Below are positions 1-11,077 of a stretch of 64,000 nucleotides of DNA, piece by piece. Numbering within the stretch: the stretch's first letter is position 1; the number at the start of each line of letters is the position of its first letter. The DNA comes from Castor canadensis (Eukaryota > Chordata > Mammalia > Rodentia > Castoridae). The DNA is taken from NCBI RefSeq assembly GCF_047511655.1, contig NC_133398.1, positions 54,131,638 to 54,195,637 of the forward strand, in the 5' to 3' direction. A model generated the notes under the pieces. That model had not been told where the DNA came from, searched no databases, and saw nothing but the letters and a program-made list of their open reading frames with translations. The position numbers and the translations under genes are program-made.

Positions 1-148
1 ATTAAAGTACCAGACTAAGAAAGCTACAAATGGCCCTGGAAAGCAAGTGTTTCTGAAAGGTATTTTATAACTGATTACCCACTAGTCAGATGGCCACAAG
101 GACACCACTTATGGTGGTCGTTGAGGGACACAGCACCACAATTATTAA

Positions 149-255
149 TTTTTTTGTGTGTGTATGGTATACTAGAACTTTCTTTTTATTTTCTTTATTA
201 ACTTATTCACATGCGCATACATTGTTGGGGCCATTTCTCCCCTCTCCCTGCCTTG
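149..255 (-). mobile_element. Short LINE-1 3' tail insertion with double T tract
   Basis: The segment from about 209 (TTATTCACATGCGCATACAT) to 255 matches the inverted 3' end of the local LINE-1 family, also seen at 28345, 34395, 34667 and 45690. An 11-bp direct repeat ACAATTATTAA flanks it at 138-148 and 256-266. Between the first T run (149-155) and the second (about 180-195) lie about 25 bases that are not LINE-1. They may be a SINE tail or a small 3' transduction. Confidence 0.65.
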
Positions 256-2924
256 ACAATTATTAACTTTTCCCATGGGCTTGTTTAGGATTAGGTACAA
301 GGTGGAAGATGAAGAGTTAGACATGGGACTTTAACACTAACAAAACAGAAGATAATGGTAATTGTAATTATTGTGGTCATTGGTAATTGCCTTTGGTAAT
401 TGCTTTGCCTATCTTGAAAAGAGAAAATGGTGGCTATAGGTCAAGCACAAGCTGTGAAAATCAGAGAGTTGCTAGGGAAAACCTTAGGAGGACCTTACTT
501 TCTGCAGCTATAAGGCAGATGACAGTAATATCTAGCTCAGAACCCGTCAAGGAGACAAAGTTGTAAGGAAAATGGAATATATAATCTTGACAGTTCTTTT
601 ACGGCAAAGTCATGAAGAATGAGACCCAGAAAGCAGATGGAGCTGGCTAGGTGGACAAGGCTCCAAATCTTGAACTTGTGGATTATTCTGGATCATCCCA
701 TCTGACAGGAGCAAATTCTCCCTCCACTTCTCTAGGTGAGGAAACCAGCCTCACCTTGCTTGAGACTACACAGATTCCACCTGAGACTGGTGCTTCAAAG
801 GCTAATAAAGTGTCATGGATCAGCACACCTGGAGCACAGATACAGCATCTACCCTGGAAGAAGTACTCTACACATCAAAGGAAGTGTCAGCTAATATACA
901 CTGGCAGAAACTGGGGGAATTATAAGTAGGGGTGGATCTCAAGAGCATTGAACTAGAGATAGGTGTGAGGAATACAAGGCTTAACTGAGAAAGAACTATT
1001 ATGGGGAAGATTATCCTGCGACTCAATACTCAACACCTAGAGACAGTCTGAACATGTTTCTGGGCTAGCCTGCAGTAAACCAACAAGAGATGTTGGAGCT
1101 CCTCGTAGTGTAAAGGAAGGGGTGAGTTTGTGGAGGTGGGTGTTTGATGGGATGTTCCTCACATAGATAGCTAATTATGCCAGTAGTATTTATCAATTAA
1201 AACATTTTCCACTTAACTAAAATATCTCAATTTTTGTACTTTAAAACATTACTGACAGATTGGTGATTGTCAGAAGATGGAAGTAGGCAAGATTTGACTG
1301 CAAATGGGCATAAATGATTTTTTTGGAGTGATAGAAATTTTCTAAAACTGAATTTCACAAATAGGTGAAGTTTGCAGCTGCTTTACAAATTACTCCCAAG
1401 AATGCTGTTTAAAACTTTTATTATTCTCCCTGAAGATGGCAGTTTTGAAGGCTGCTGTCCAACATGAACTAAATATTTTGACCTAGAATGTCTGAGATCC
1501 AGAAAGCAGAGGTGACAACACAGTGTTATAGAGCACCAGGAAGTTCAAAGCTGGAGACTTCCTATTTTACAAATATGCGATCATTGTGTGTTGCCAGTCA
1601 CTTGTGTCTTAACTGGATAATCATGCCAACTGGTCCACAATCACACTTCTTTATTAGAAGAGCAAGGGTTTGGTTTTCTTGCTAAAAATCATATTATTTC
1701 ACTGGATATGTTTGGCACCTAGACCTTCTAAAATGGCTGACTAAAGGAGCAACAGCTTCACAATATCCCATGGGAGGAGAGCTCGTAACCTGTGCTATGC
1801 ATGCTGAGAATAAAAAAAAAAAAAAAAATCAGGGAATTTGTTAGACTTTTTACTGATTAAAGAATATTTTGGCCACCAGAGGGCAATCTAGGTCCCAGGT
1901 CCCATCAAACTACTTAGGCAAAAATAAGAGAAAATTACAAAAGCAGTGAGATGGAAACAATAAATACATAATAGTCAGCGGGCACTGAAATCTTGGGTAT
2001 ATGGTCATCTAGTTTCCTCAAACTCATGAACTACCTTCCTCCTCCTATTGCTATTTTCTACATAATAAATCCAGATCTTTGATGTCCCTAAAAAGAAAAA
2101 TCATCAATCAAAAATGACTGATACTCTTCAATCAAATTACTCCCAAGTCTGAACCAAGGTTCCTCAGAGTGCAGCCTTGTAGACAACTAAATCAGAACCT
2201 CTGGTGTCAGGACCCAAAAATCACTATAGCATGTGACTGTCATGATTCCGATATGAACAGAAGTGAATGAACCACTGATCTAAACCAGAGACACAAGAGC
2301 TCTGACAGTAGCTCCATGTGGGAAGCCTGGCTCTACTGTAGACATCCCTCTCTGGGGTTCCCTCACAAGACATAGATTGAATATTAAGGAATGGCCAGGA
2401 ATGTGGGAATTCCATGTTAGCACAGATTCAGATGGAGCATGGCTTCTGTCATCAGCAAAGTCCTGGATTTGAGAAATCCCCTGAGTGAGGGTAGAAACGT
2501 GTCAAACACTGATGAATCCATACACATAAATGTCTTCAGCAATCAAAGCAAAATTAGTAAAGAAAATGTCGGTGGGCAGTGAGTGGCCTGCTTATTTCAA
2601 ACAATTTGTAAATAGACTTGTGTTTCCCAAACTTGCCTGAATCTGGGGATTACTTGGGAAGCTGCTACAAAGACTGACATGGACTGTAGTGGGCAACCAC
2701 CAGAGAATGACTAAAGTGCAATTCTCAGATCTGCAAAATATGCTTGGATTTTTCTCCAGCCACCATTCTTCACAGAAAGTTTTATCCAGTGTGTGAGCAC
2801 AAAGAACAATTTAGTTGGAGAAAATAACTGAATAATATGTCTATGCTTTCTCATCATGCTCAACTCCAAAGCCAGGGCTTAAACACCAAGAGATAGCTGG
2901 CTCTTCCTAAGACATTTATCTAGC

Positions 2925-3140
2925 AGAGCAGAACGTCTCAAGTGTGCTCCAGGAATTGATGACAACATCATTGTGGAGCTTTTTAGAAATGTAAACTCTC
3001 CTATACCACTCCAAACCTACTGACTGAGAAGATCTGGAGGTGGGGCTTGGGCAACTATTTTAACAAGACCCACAGGATCTGACACACACCCGCATTTTAA
3101 ATTCACTGTAGAATTTTCCCCTAAACTCTTAGGTCCTTCT
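2925..3140 (-). mobile_element. MER5A-like hAT DNA transposon relic
   Basis: The order of motifs matches MER5A as remembered: TCTCAAGTGTGCTCC, then GAGCTTTTTAGAAATG, then CCTACTGACTGAGAAGATCTGGAGGTGGGGC, here split into short segments. It is diverged, with no coding capacity. Family assignment is by eye. Confidence 0.5.
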
Positions 3141-4650
3141 ATGGACAGCTGTGATTCAGAGCAGCTGAATTGAGAGCTGTGAAACTCAGTTTGTACAATG
3201 ATCTCCACTTGACTCTTCAGGTAGGTTTAGGAAACTCTAGGGAACTTCTTGATTTCTTATCTTCATGAGTCTTGATGGAGGCAGATGTTTTTATGAGATG
3301 TGCACAAGAATCACTGGTACAGCTTTATAAAAATGTGTTGTCTGACCTTTCTCCAAATTAGTGAATCATTGTATTCACCTTCATTTTTCAGCAAATATTA
3401 TTGACATGCTTTCCTCCATTGTTTTGCTTCCAAAATTAACATCTCGCTCCACTCTGGTCAAATATTATAGGTATCTCCTGTCCCAAGTGGAAGACTGCCA
3501 TCATTTAGGCATTTGTGCTAGCCAGGTGTCATTCAAAGTTCTGATCTTTTATGGGGTCCGCATTCAGTGGAGCCTTAAAAATAGTATTCTTTTTTGACAG
3601 CTCCTTTAACCTAACGGCTCATAAAAGTCCTCAATAGCTGGGCCTAGAAATTAGTGGTATGGACTTGTAGCACTGGAAGTCTTCTCCACCATCATCCAAG
3701 GTTCTGAATGGGAGCTTTACTGCCTCTGTCTTCAGCTTAAACTCTTTCCTTTTGCACTTCACCACCCCCATGGGATGAGATGCAGTATGCATCTTAAGCA
3801 GCAATTCTTAATCTGGTTGAAGAAAGATGGGCTTTAAAAGTATTCACAAGATAGCTCCAAACCACTAGAAGCTAACTTGAAATTACAGCCTGGAGATAAA
3901 CCTGATTTCCTAAGCAATCCATGCAGAATAGGACTAGGCACATTTCCAGATAAATGTTGTGTACTATACACAGTCCCCAGAAAACTTCATTCTTGGTTAT
4001 ATCATGCTTATTGTCTATTTATTTACGGTGAAGATAAACTAAGTGAATAAAAAATCTATTTTCCCATAGCTTTCTCTTTCAGACTTGTTAAACCTATTAG
4101 AAAAATAAAGAGACAACTCCTCACTGGATTCGTTTATTATTGTAGTTCAGTTTAATTCCACTCCCATTTCCACTTCAGTTTGTTTTGTGGTAAGACTTTG
4201 AAGAACAGGTAATTTGGGGTAAGTTGACTTCCAGTGGTGGTCCACAAAGATACTCATTCTTTCCTATATGTAAAGTCTATAAAGAAGTATTTACTATGCT
4301 TCAATAAAAATAAGGAATTTAAACAGTACTGATTCTGGTAAGTGTATCAGTAACAGTCTTCAAATAGTCATTTAAAGATTAAATTTTTCCTAGAACCTAA
4401 GGTCACAGCACTTTTATGTCATTTGACACTGACTTACAGTGAGATTATTTGCATCAGGATTTAGCAGTTAATGTCTTTAGGTTACAGAATTAATACTGAA
4501 TAGGTACAGCTGAAATGAGTGTATCACATTAAAGATACTGGAATGCCTTACTGGATAAAAAAAATACTTGAGTGCAAGTATATCTCTTTCTGAACTCACT
4601 ATTGCGTCCAGGCCATCTATTCTCTATTGTCGCATCAATATCATACTTCT

Positions 4651-4775
4651 GGGCTGGATGTGATGGTGTGTGTCTGTAATCCCAGCACTTGGGAAGCAGA
4701 GGCAGGAGGACTGTTAGTTACAGGCCACCCTGGGCTACACAGTGAGACCTGTCTCAAAAAAAAAAACACAACAAA
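4651..4775 (+). mobile_element. B1-like (7SL-derived) SINE
   Basis: It starts GGGCTGGATGTGATGGTGTG, passes through TAATCCCAGCACTTGGGAAG and GGGCTACACAGTGAGACC, and ends in an A-rich tail. These are the diagnostic blocks of 7SL-type rodent monomer SINEs. Confidence 0.85.
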
Positions 4776-5045
4776 AACTATATTACCTTCGTTACTATAA
4801 CTTTACAATATTTTACATCTATAAAGAGTAAGTCTTCCAACTTTGCTCTTCCTCAAGTAAAAAATATCCCTTTGGTTTTTTTATATACATTTTATAATAG
4901 GCTTGAAAATTGAAACTTTCCAAGATTTTGGCTAAAACTGAGAAAAGACACTATTATAGGACTGACTTATTTCTAATGTATAAACATTAAATGTCTCTTT
5001 ATTGACTAGGTCTTTATCTTTAATCTGTTTAATAATTTTCTATGT

Positions 5046-5848
5046 TGCAGCACTATTCACAATAGCCAAGTTATGGAAACAACCAAGATGTTCCACTACT
5101 GACGAATGGATTAAGAAAATGTGGTATCTATACACAATGGAATTTTATGCAGCCATGAAGAAGAACGAAATGTTATCATTCACTGGTAAATGGATGGAAT
5201 TGGAGAACATCATTCTGAGTGAGGTTAGCCTGGCCCAAAAGACCAAAAATCGTATGTTCTCCCTCATATGCGGACATTAGATCAAGGGCAAACACAACAA
5301 GGGGATTGGACTTTGATCACATGATAAAAGCGAGAGCACACAAGGAAGGGGTGAGGATAGGTAAGACACCCAAAAAACTAGATAGCATTTGTTGCCCTCA
5401 ATGCAAAGAAACTAAAGCAGATACTGTAAAGCAACTGAGGCCAACAGGAGAAGGGGACCAGGAACTAGAGAAAAGGTTAGTTCAAGAAGAATTAACTTAG
5501 AAGGTAACAACACATGCACAGGAAATCAATGCGAGTCAACTCCGTGTATAGCTATCCTTATCTCAACCAGTAAAAACCCTTGGTCCTTCCTATTATTGCT
5601 TATACTCTGTCTTTAACAAAATTAGAGATAAGGGCAAAATAGTTTCTGCTGGGTAGTGAGGGGTAAGGGGGGTAAGGGAGGGAGTGGGGGGTAAGGGAGG
5701 TGGTGGGAAAAGGGGGGAGAAATGACCCAAGCCTTGTATGCACATATGAATAAAATAAAAATTTTTAAAAAAGAACTTTTGTAAATGCTACAATGTACCT
5801 CCACCCAGCACAATAAAAAATTAAAAAATAAAGTGATACAAAAAAAAT
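5046..5848 (+). mobile_element. LINE-1 3' end with an extra 3' segment from another LINE-1 type
   Basis: 5046-5280 encodes the end of ORF2 (LFTIAKLWKQPRCSTTDEWI, MEFYAAMKKNE, SLICGH) and stops at the TAG. About 5283-5770 is 3' UTR with an A-rich end. 5773-5815 then matches, inverted, the first 50 bases of the LINE-1 tail at 60912-60960, and ends in a second A tract. A near-perfect 15-bp duplication flanks the whole unit (5031-5045 and 5849-5863, 14 of 15 matching). The unit is therefore one insertion, formed either by 3' transduction or by template switching. Confidence 0.85.
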
Positions 5849-6386
5849 AACAATTTTCTATGTAGAGATCTTATACAATCATGCTAGATTTATATCTTTG
5901 GCTGTAACTTTTTGATGTCTTTGTAAATTATTTTCATTGCATTTTTCTAACTGCTATACAGAAGTAACATAATTTTATATATTCATCTTATATCAAGTGA
6001 TCCTATTAAATTTACTTAGATTCAATAGGTTATCTTTAGATTCTTCTGGATTTTCTACATTTACAATATCACAGGTAATTTATCTTTAAAATTAAAGAAG
6101 TCATCTGTAATACTCTAACACTCCCACAGGTAGCAAGAAGTATGATTTTTGTGTTACATTAGTTGAAATATAAAAGTACATTAGACTATTCATGTTAGTC
6201 TTAGAGAATTTGGGCTAATAGACTTAGCCTAAAAGGATATACAGAGCATCTACACAAAGAGCATTCTTATTCTCTTGGGAGCCTGGAAAATACAGGCTCT
6301 TTGTACACCTTTCCCTATTCCCATCCACTCAACTCTGCTACACACAACAAACCAAGAGAATAAATGACATATTTGGTTTTGTGAGG

Positions 6387-6524
6387 GTTTTTTTCCAGTT
6401 TTTGTTTTTGTTCTTCTTTTGAGACAGGGTCTCCCTAGGTAGCTCAGGCTGGCTTCAAACTTGTGATCCTCCTGCCTCAGACTCCAGAGTGCAGGGATTA
6501 TAGGTGTACATTACCATGCTGGGA
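6387..6524 (-). mobile_element. Inverted B1-like SINE
   Basis: A T-rich start is followed by GAGACAGGGTCTCCCTAGGT, GGCTGGCTTCAAACTTGTGA and TGCAGGGATTATAGGTGT, the reverse complement of a 7SL-type SINE. Confidence 0.8.
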
Positions 6525-6928
6525 TAAATGCTGAATTTTGATTAAACTACATTTCAATTTGTTTCTTTCTCTTCATGAACGAAAGAAAACAAGAGAGTTG
6601 ACATATTTTCTTTGCCTTTTCTAATATTAAATTTCTCTGATGATATCACCATATCTCATTTAACTTCAAGAAGACTCCTCTCTTCACTTACTTGACCTCT
6701 CCAGTCTTCTCTTTCCTGGGCTCACCAAGAAGTTACCATTATCCAGGCTACCTCGCGTCCTGCTGCTGGAACTTTTCCTACTTCCACTGAGGTAGATTGG
6801 AACCAGGGCTGGTTTGGATGTATCAGAAAGAAATGGAGACAGAAAAGAGCCCTAATCCACCCACTGTCAGACCCAAAGGACTGACACAAAATGAAGAAGC
6901 AGAGCCTTTGGTTTTGTCTTCAGCAATA

Positions 6929-6934
6929 TTTATT
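6929..6934 (-). promoter_or_regulatory. SH3GL2: Distal polyadenylation signal AATAAA
   Basis: The minus strand reads AATAAA here. It is followed about 20-40 bases later by a T/GT-rich stretch (minus strand ...TTCTTCATTTTGTGTCAG...), the usual layout of signal plus downstream element. It is the last good signal before clearly intergenic, repeat-bearing sequence and would give a 3' UTR of about 1.4 kb. Confidence 0.6.
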
Positions 6935-7268
6935 GGAAACAGCAATGCTTCCTGTGGTGAGAGTTTATACATTAAGCAGTGAGATTTGCCTTTCACTCCA
7001 CATGATCCACTACTGCGGGTGGCACATAAGGAAGCAGCACAGGAAACCTCTGAAAGAGTCTGTACAGCTAGATAAATAGAACTCTGGATAGCTAACAGGA
7101 CTTCCATGGCTGATACAGAAAACAACAACACTGATAAGCTTACACACAGCACTGCACGCACAAAATGAAGATGGCGTATCAGGGACAAATGTTAATGTAG
7201 CAACTAAATTGGGAAAGAGTTTTGCATCTGCAGCCACATAGCTTAAACTGCAAAGCACAAAAATCATC

Positions 7269-7274
7269 TTTATT
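7269..7274 (-). promoter_or_regulatory. SH3GL2: Possible proximal polyadenylation signal AATAAA
   Basis: A second AATAAA on the minus strand is followed by ATGATTTTTGTGCTTTG, which contains a GT/T-rich patch. It would give a 3' UTR about 340 bases shorter than the distal signal. Whether it is used cannot be told from sequence. Confidence 0.4.
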
Positions 7275-8285
7275 TGGTCCTCATTGAGGGCAGAATATGC
7301 ACAAATGATGCTCACGGAACACAAGGTTAAAGTGGAAAGGAGAGACATTGATTGTTTCACAGTCTATGACATAGCGGGCTACCAGTGTTTTTCTCCTTAT
7401 GTTTCTGTGCCAAATGGATTCACGAAATGTGTTAATTCATAAACAGAACTGAAGGGAAGGTAGCTGTTTCTCCCCTTCCTCATGCCCTTCAGAAATGGTA
7501 TAAATATATACATAGGTTCTGTACAACAAGAAATTTAAGCTTAGAAACCAGATCTCTTCCCCATTCTTCCTAGTGGAGAATTTCCTCTGTTGGGCCCCTT
7601 CCACAATATGCTGATTACTTGCTGTCTCACTCAGAAATAGGTGGGAGTCCCTTCTAGGGCCTTACCCATTGGGAGGGAAGAAAACTGGCTGTACCTCAGA
7701 AACAGGCATAAGTGTGTGGGGGATTGACAAAGGTGGCTATTTTTAGAGAATGCTTTAGACCCGCAAATAATACTGTCCTACTGCTGGCATCAAGAGACTG
7801 ACTCACTTGAAACAGACAATTTGCTGGTGAAGGAGGTGTTCTTTAACAATTCCATGACTCGCATATTTGGGAAGGGGCAACGTGAAAGCAAGAACTTTCT
7901 CCTCCGTAAATGGAGAATTGGAGACCTGGAGATGGCCCCTGGGTGATAGAGAATATCTTCTTCGGAAGGACGGTTTATCTGATATGTGGCTCATGGTCGC
8001 ATTCTAAGAATCCACAGCCTCCCGAGAACTGTGTAAACATCAGTTCTGTGACTACTGGTTAGTCTCACATGGTGTTTGAAAGCACATGCCATGCCCACTG
8101 GGCTTGGAAGATACCATCCATCACCATGACCCCTGTGGGATGACCCAAGCCAACCCAAGCACTTGGGCTTAATGACTCAGTCCACTGCGGCCTGCACTCG
8201 AGATGTGTTGTAAGCAGCATTACCGAAGCAGTGGTTAAACTTAACTATCTGGGTCAAAAGGAGGTGAGCCAGCCAGCATAGGACC

Positions 8286-8485
8286 CTAATGGGGCAGGGC
8301 AACCAGAATTTCTACATAATTGATGGGGAAGAAGCCTGACTGGCCATGAAGCATCCCCTCATACCAGTTCTCATCAATTTGATTAGTGAGTGTGATGATA
8401 TCACCCTCTTTAAAACCCAACTCCCCTTCATTTTCAGGTTCAAAGTCGTACAGAGCTCGGCAGCAAGGCTGATCCATTGGGGCAC
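8286..8485 (-). CDS. SH3GL2: SH3GL2 exon 9 (residues 287-352 and stop), SH3 domain
   Basis: The final coding exon, 200 bp, completes Gly287 and encodes Ala-Pro, then [20 protein letters not shown] to VEILVALPH, ending in TAG at 8288-8286. Hallmarks of a complete SH3 domain are visible: ALYDF (residues 297-301), the ENWYEG segment with Trp327, and FFPINYVE with Pro340 and Tyr343, the residues that form the ligand groove. In the family this domain binds proline-rich tails of dynamin and synaptojanin. The acceptor is TCCCAG. The exon runs directly into the 3' UTR. Confidence 0.97.
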
Positions 8486-9014
8486 CTGGGAGTCAGAGCA
8501 AGAGAGAAGAACACAAAAGGACAAGGAGTATTTAACTGACAGTATTTACTCCTGGAGACACTCGCCTGGCTTCCCTCTTGCCCCCTTATTCCTCTCCCTG
8601 TTTCCTTTTACTACTAGGCACCAGCATCCACCTACAGGGTATCTCACTCCCTACCAGTTTTCTGATGCTTTCTCAGATCTGTGGAAGGTGTTGAATATTC
8701 CCATTTCTATTTCCAGTATGAAGAATGGTCACATCTATTGTGTGGCAAGTAAACTTCTCTTCCTAGTAATGGCCAGAGATGGGAGACCAATGACTTCAGG
8801 GGGTTATAGTAAGATTTAGGTTAATAGCACAGCATGGCCAGAATTAACTCATGTTAGTTAGCACTTAGGAACCTCTGTAGTTCTAAGTAGTCCAACCGGC
8901 TACATGGACAGTACTTTGAGGCCTTAGAAAAATAGTCCAGTTCTTACTCTTCAAAATAACAACTCCAGCCTCTGGAAAACTTTTCATGTTACAAAAAATA
9001 TAAAACAGTTGGTT

Positions 9015-9186
9015 CGAGTGGGAGTAGTGGTACATGCCCATAATTGTAGCACTTGGGAAAGGGGTGCTGAGGCAGAAGGAACATGAGTTTGAAAATCTTT
9101 CAAGACAGCTCAGGGATACAGCACTAGACTAGTATGTGCAAGGCTCTGGGTTCAATCCCCAGCACCACAAAAAAAAAAAAAAAAAA
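9015..9186 (+). mobile_element. Composite SINE (B1-like head, ID-like tail)
   Basis: A 7SL-like front (GTGGTACATGCCCATAATTG, GCTGAGGCAGAAGG) is fused to a tRNA-like rear (CTCAGGGATACAGCACTAG, GGTTCAATCCCCAGCACC), with a poly(A) tail at 9170-9186. GGTTCAATCC matches the pol III B box. Confidence 0.8.
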
Positions 9187-9197
9187 GACGGCAAAAG

Positions 9198-9345
9198 AAT
9201 CCCACTGGGTTCAAGTTTTTACTCTGTGTGACCTTGCACAAAGCATTTTACTCTCGGTTTCTTTGTGTAAAATTGGAATTAACAGAACTTAATTCACATT
9301 GCTGCTGTGTCTATTAAATGAGATGATGTTAAATAATCGTATAAT
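9198..9345 (-). mobile_element. MIR SINE relic
   Basis: The inverted MIR core is visible: TGTGTGACCTTGCACAAAGC, then a CTC...TTTCTTTGTGTAAAATTGG block and TATTAAATGAGATGATG. It is an old mammalian element. Confidence 0.65.
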
Positions 9346-9471
9346 TGATTGTTGGTAAATTGTTAAATATACAAATATGAACAGTGCATAAGAGCTATAA
9401 CATACAAAAATAAGGTACTCCACCTTAAATACAACAATAAAGGACAGAATCATATTTTAAATAAGATCTAC

Positions 9472-9805
9472 TTTGCTGGTTGTTGTGGCTCATGCCTGAA
9501 ATCCTAGCTATTCTATTCAAGAGACAGAGATAGGGAGGACTGCAGTTTGAGGCCAGGCCAGGCAAAACGTCCTTGAGACCTCATCTCAATCAATAAAAGC
9601 TGGATATGATGGTGCACCCCGTCATCCCAGCTTTGCAGGAACTGTAAACAGGAGGACTGCTGACCAGGTCAGGCCAGACATAAAAGTGAGACCCTAATCA
9701 AAGAATAACCAAATCAAAAAGGGCTGGGGGCATAGCTCAAGTGGTAGAGTGATAGTCTGTCAAATATAGTCCTGAGTTCAAGCCCCAGTGCTGTTAAAAA
9801 TAGGA
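9472..9805 (+). mobile_element. Long composite SINE ending in an ID-like module
   Basis: The front half starts GTTGTGGCTCATGCCTGAAA and includes GCAGTTTGAGGCCAGGCCAG. A second B1-like half begins AGCTGGATATGATGGTGCAC. The tail module is GGGCTGGGGGCATAGCTCAA ... GAGTTCAAGCCCCAGTGCTG. An imperfect flanking repeat (AGATCTACTTT / GGATCTATTTT) may be the target duplication. The tripartite build matches a SINE I associate with the beaver lineage. Confidence 0.75.
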
Positions 9806-10946
9806 TCTATTTTAAATGACTAAATATATTAATATAGCATGCATACATGTGACTATAGACTCAGACAAGTGCATTCAACTCCTATACTAACTAGTTGTTT
9901 AAGAAAGGAAAAATGTAATTTTTTAATTTAGAGAAAGTATGGGGCAGGGAGAAGCACAGTGATATCTAGTTTATATAACTAGCCTTGGTAGTCAACCAAC
10001 TTCAGAGCCACTGCTGTTAAGCCCCACGTTGGGCACTGGGAGCTGTGCACAAAGGGCCTAGTGCTACATCTGCTGGCTCAGACCTCACTGTTTCTTCTGA
10101 CACCAAGCACTGAGACTACAGGGAAAATACATATACAGCTGCATATCTTTAAAACTCAAATCCAGCATCAGATAGTTCCCAATTCTGTAAGCCAAAGTTA
10201 CAGTTGAAAATATCTCAGGCACAGGCTCTGGTCTAATCTGTGTGTAGGGGGTGGAGAGGGATCATGACAACAGAAAGAATGCATAACTGGGTGTGCATCA
10301 ATATTCTGAAGAGGAAAAAAGATTTAGCTTTCATCATACTGACCTCAGTGGTCAGTCCCACAGCAGGAAGAAACTGGTGAAGGGTGGGAAGTGGGAAAGA
10401 AAATCTAGTAGGTATGGAGGTTTGAACTATATCCATCTGCAAATCTATTCGACCATATGGCTCTGTGACTCAGGAAATCCAGCTCGACATGTTCCTGGGG
10501 CTGCTGTCTGTGGGTGATATGGGATGTGTGTGGACATGCACTGCCAGGGTATTCATTCTTGTGCATGCTGGATTCTCAGGAGGGGAAAGGCAGGAACAAA
10601 GATGCTATCCCTGGTGCCAAACTGACAGTGTTTTACAACCACAATGGAGGGTTAAGATTGAATGGGTTGGTTAGGAGGTCAGTGTGGGCTAATGACTGAG
10701 AGTGAGAGAAAAGGAGCATTCAAAGACAGTTTATATTATAGAGAAGGAAGGGGAGGAAAAGAAAAGGTCAATAAGGAAAGGAAAAAAAGATTCCTTTAAC
10801 AGAATTTCTAACTGACAAATCATCCCATGAGAAATGATTACTGCATATATATTGCACCCAGACAGAAATGCTCCTAAAATTTCTAGAGAAGTGTCAAGGG
10901 TGTCCCCGAGGCCCATTAAAGGGGATCTGTGGTCTAAGTTCCTTAC

Positions 10947-11077
10947 CTGCAGGCTTGGGTGTGCCTGTGTGGGAGAGACCCCCATTGGGCTGAGTACTGT
11001 CTCCAGTGGTAAACTCCAGGCTCATTCGTGGCTTAGGCTGATATTCTCTTCTTGGCTGAGATGAAGCTTGTCTTATT
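10947..11077 (-). CDS. SH3GL2: SH3GL2 exon 8 (residues 243-287), variable linker
   Basis: The 131-bp exon completes Arg243 and encodes 43 residues: [20 protein letters not shown], then a Pro/Thr/Ser/Gly-rich stretch ending TGTPKPA, with one base of Gly287 left over. The linker joins the BAR domain to the SH3 domain and is the least conserved part of endophilins. Here it reads [13 protein letters not shown], and the junction with exon 9 reads KPAGAPMDQ. My memory of the human protein has EFPTGD and KPSGVQMDQ, so a few substitutions are likely, unverified. The acceptor is ATGCAG and the donor GTAAGG. Confidence 0.95.

Larger units (their letters stand above)
1..6907. other. Intergenic sequence downstream of SH3GL2
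   Basis: No gene recognised. Contents: a short LINE-1 tail insertion (149-255), a MER5A-like relic (about 2925-3140), a B1-like SINE (4651-4775), a LINE-1 3' end with a second 3' segment (5046-5848) and an inverted B1-like SINE (6387-6524). Open frames at 651-929, 1488-1685, 2224-2415 and 3361-3597 lack any recognisable motif. The rest is unassigned unique sequence. Confidence 0.8.
6908..8285 (-). other. SH3GL2: SH3GL2 3' untranslated region (predicted)
   Basis: From the TAG stop at 8286 the sequence continues without a recognisable transposon for about 1.4 kb to an AATAAA signal (6934-6929 on the minus strand). Absence of SINE or LINE sequence through this block fits a constrained 3' UTR in this repeat-dense region. 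Cleavage is predicted near 6905-6915. Short open frames within it on both strands show no family likeness and are treated as chance. The exact end is inferred, not seen. Confidence 0.7.
8486..10946 (-). other. SH3GL2: SH3GL2 intron 8 (2461 bp)
   Basis: The donor is GTAAGG at 10946 and the acceptor ends TCCCAG at 8486. It holds two composite SINEs (9015-9186 and 9472-9805) and an inverted MIR (about 9198-9345). About 8490-9010 and 9810-10940 show no recognised element. Confidence 0.93.

Noticed and set aside
5002-5500. Two frames of 92-93 codons as small genes
   Set aside because: The first is the end of LINE-1 ORF2 and the second is read through its 3' UTR; the same sequence recurs inverted at 35025-35207.
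6823-7360. Overlapping frames of 121 and 116 codons on the minus strand
   Set aside because: They lie in and just beyond the predicted SH3GL2 3' UTR, have no recognisable domain and look like chance Ser/Leu/Cys-rich frames.
8346-8819. 157-codon frame on the plus strand
   Set aside because: It is the antisense shadow of SH3GL2 exon 9 and adjoining intron; conservation of the exon explains its openness.
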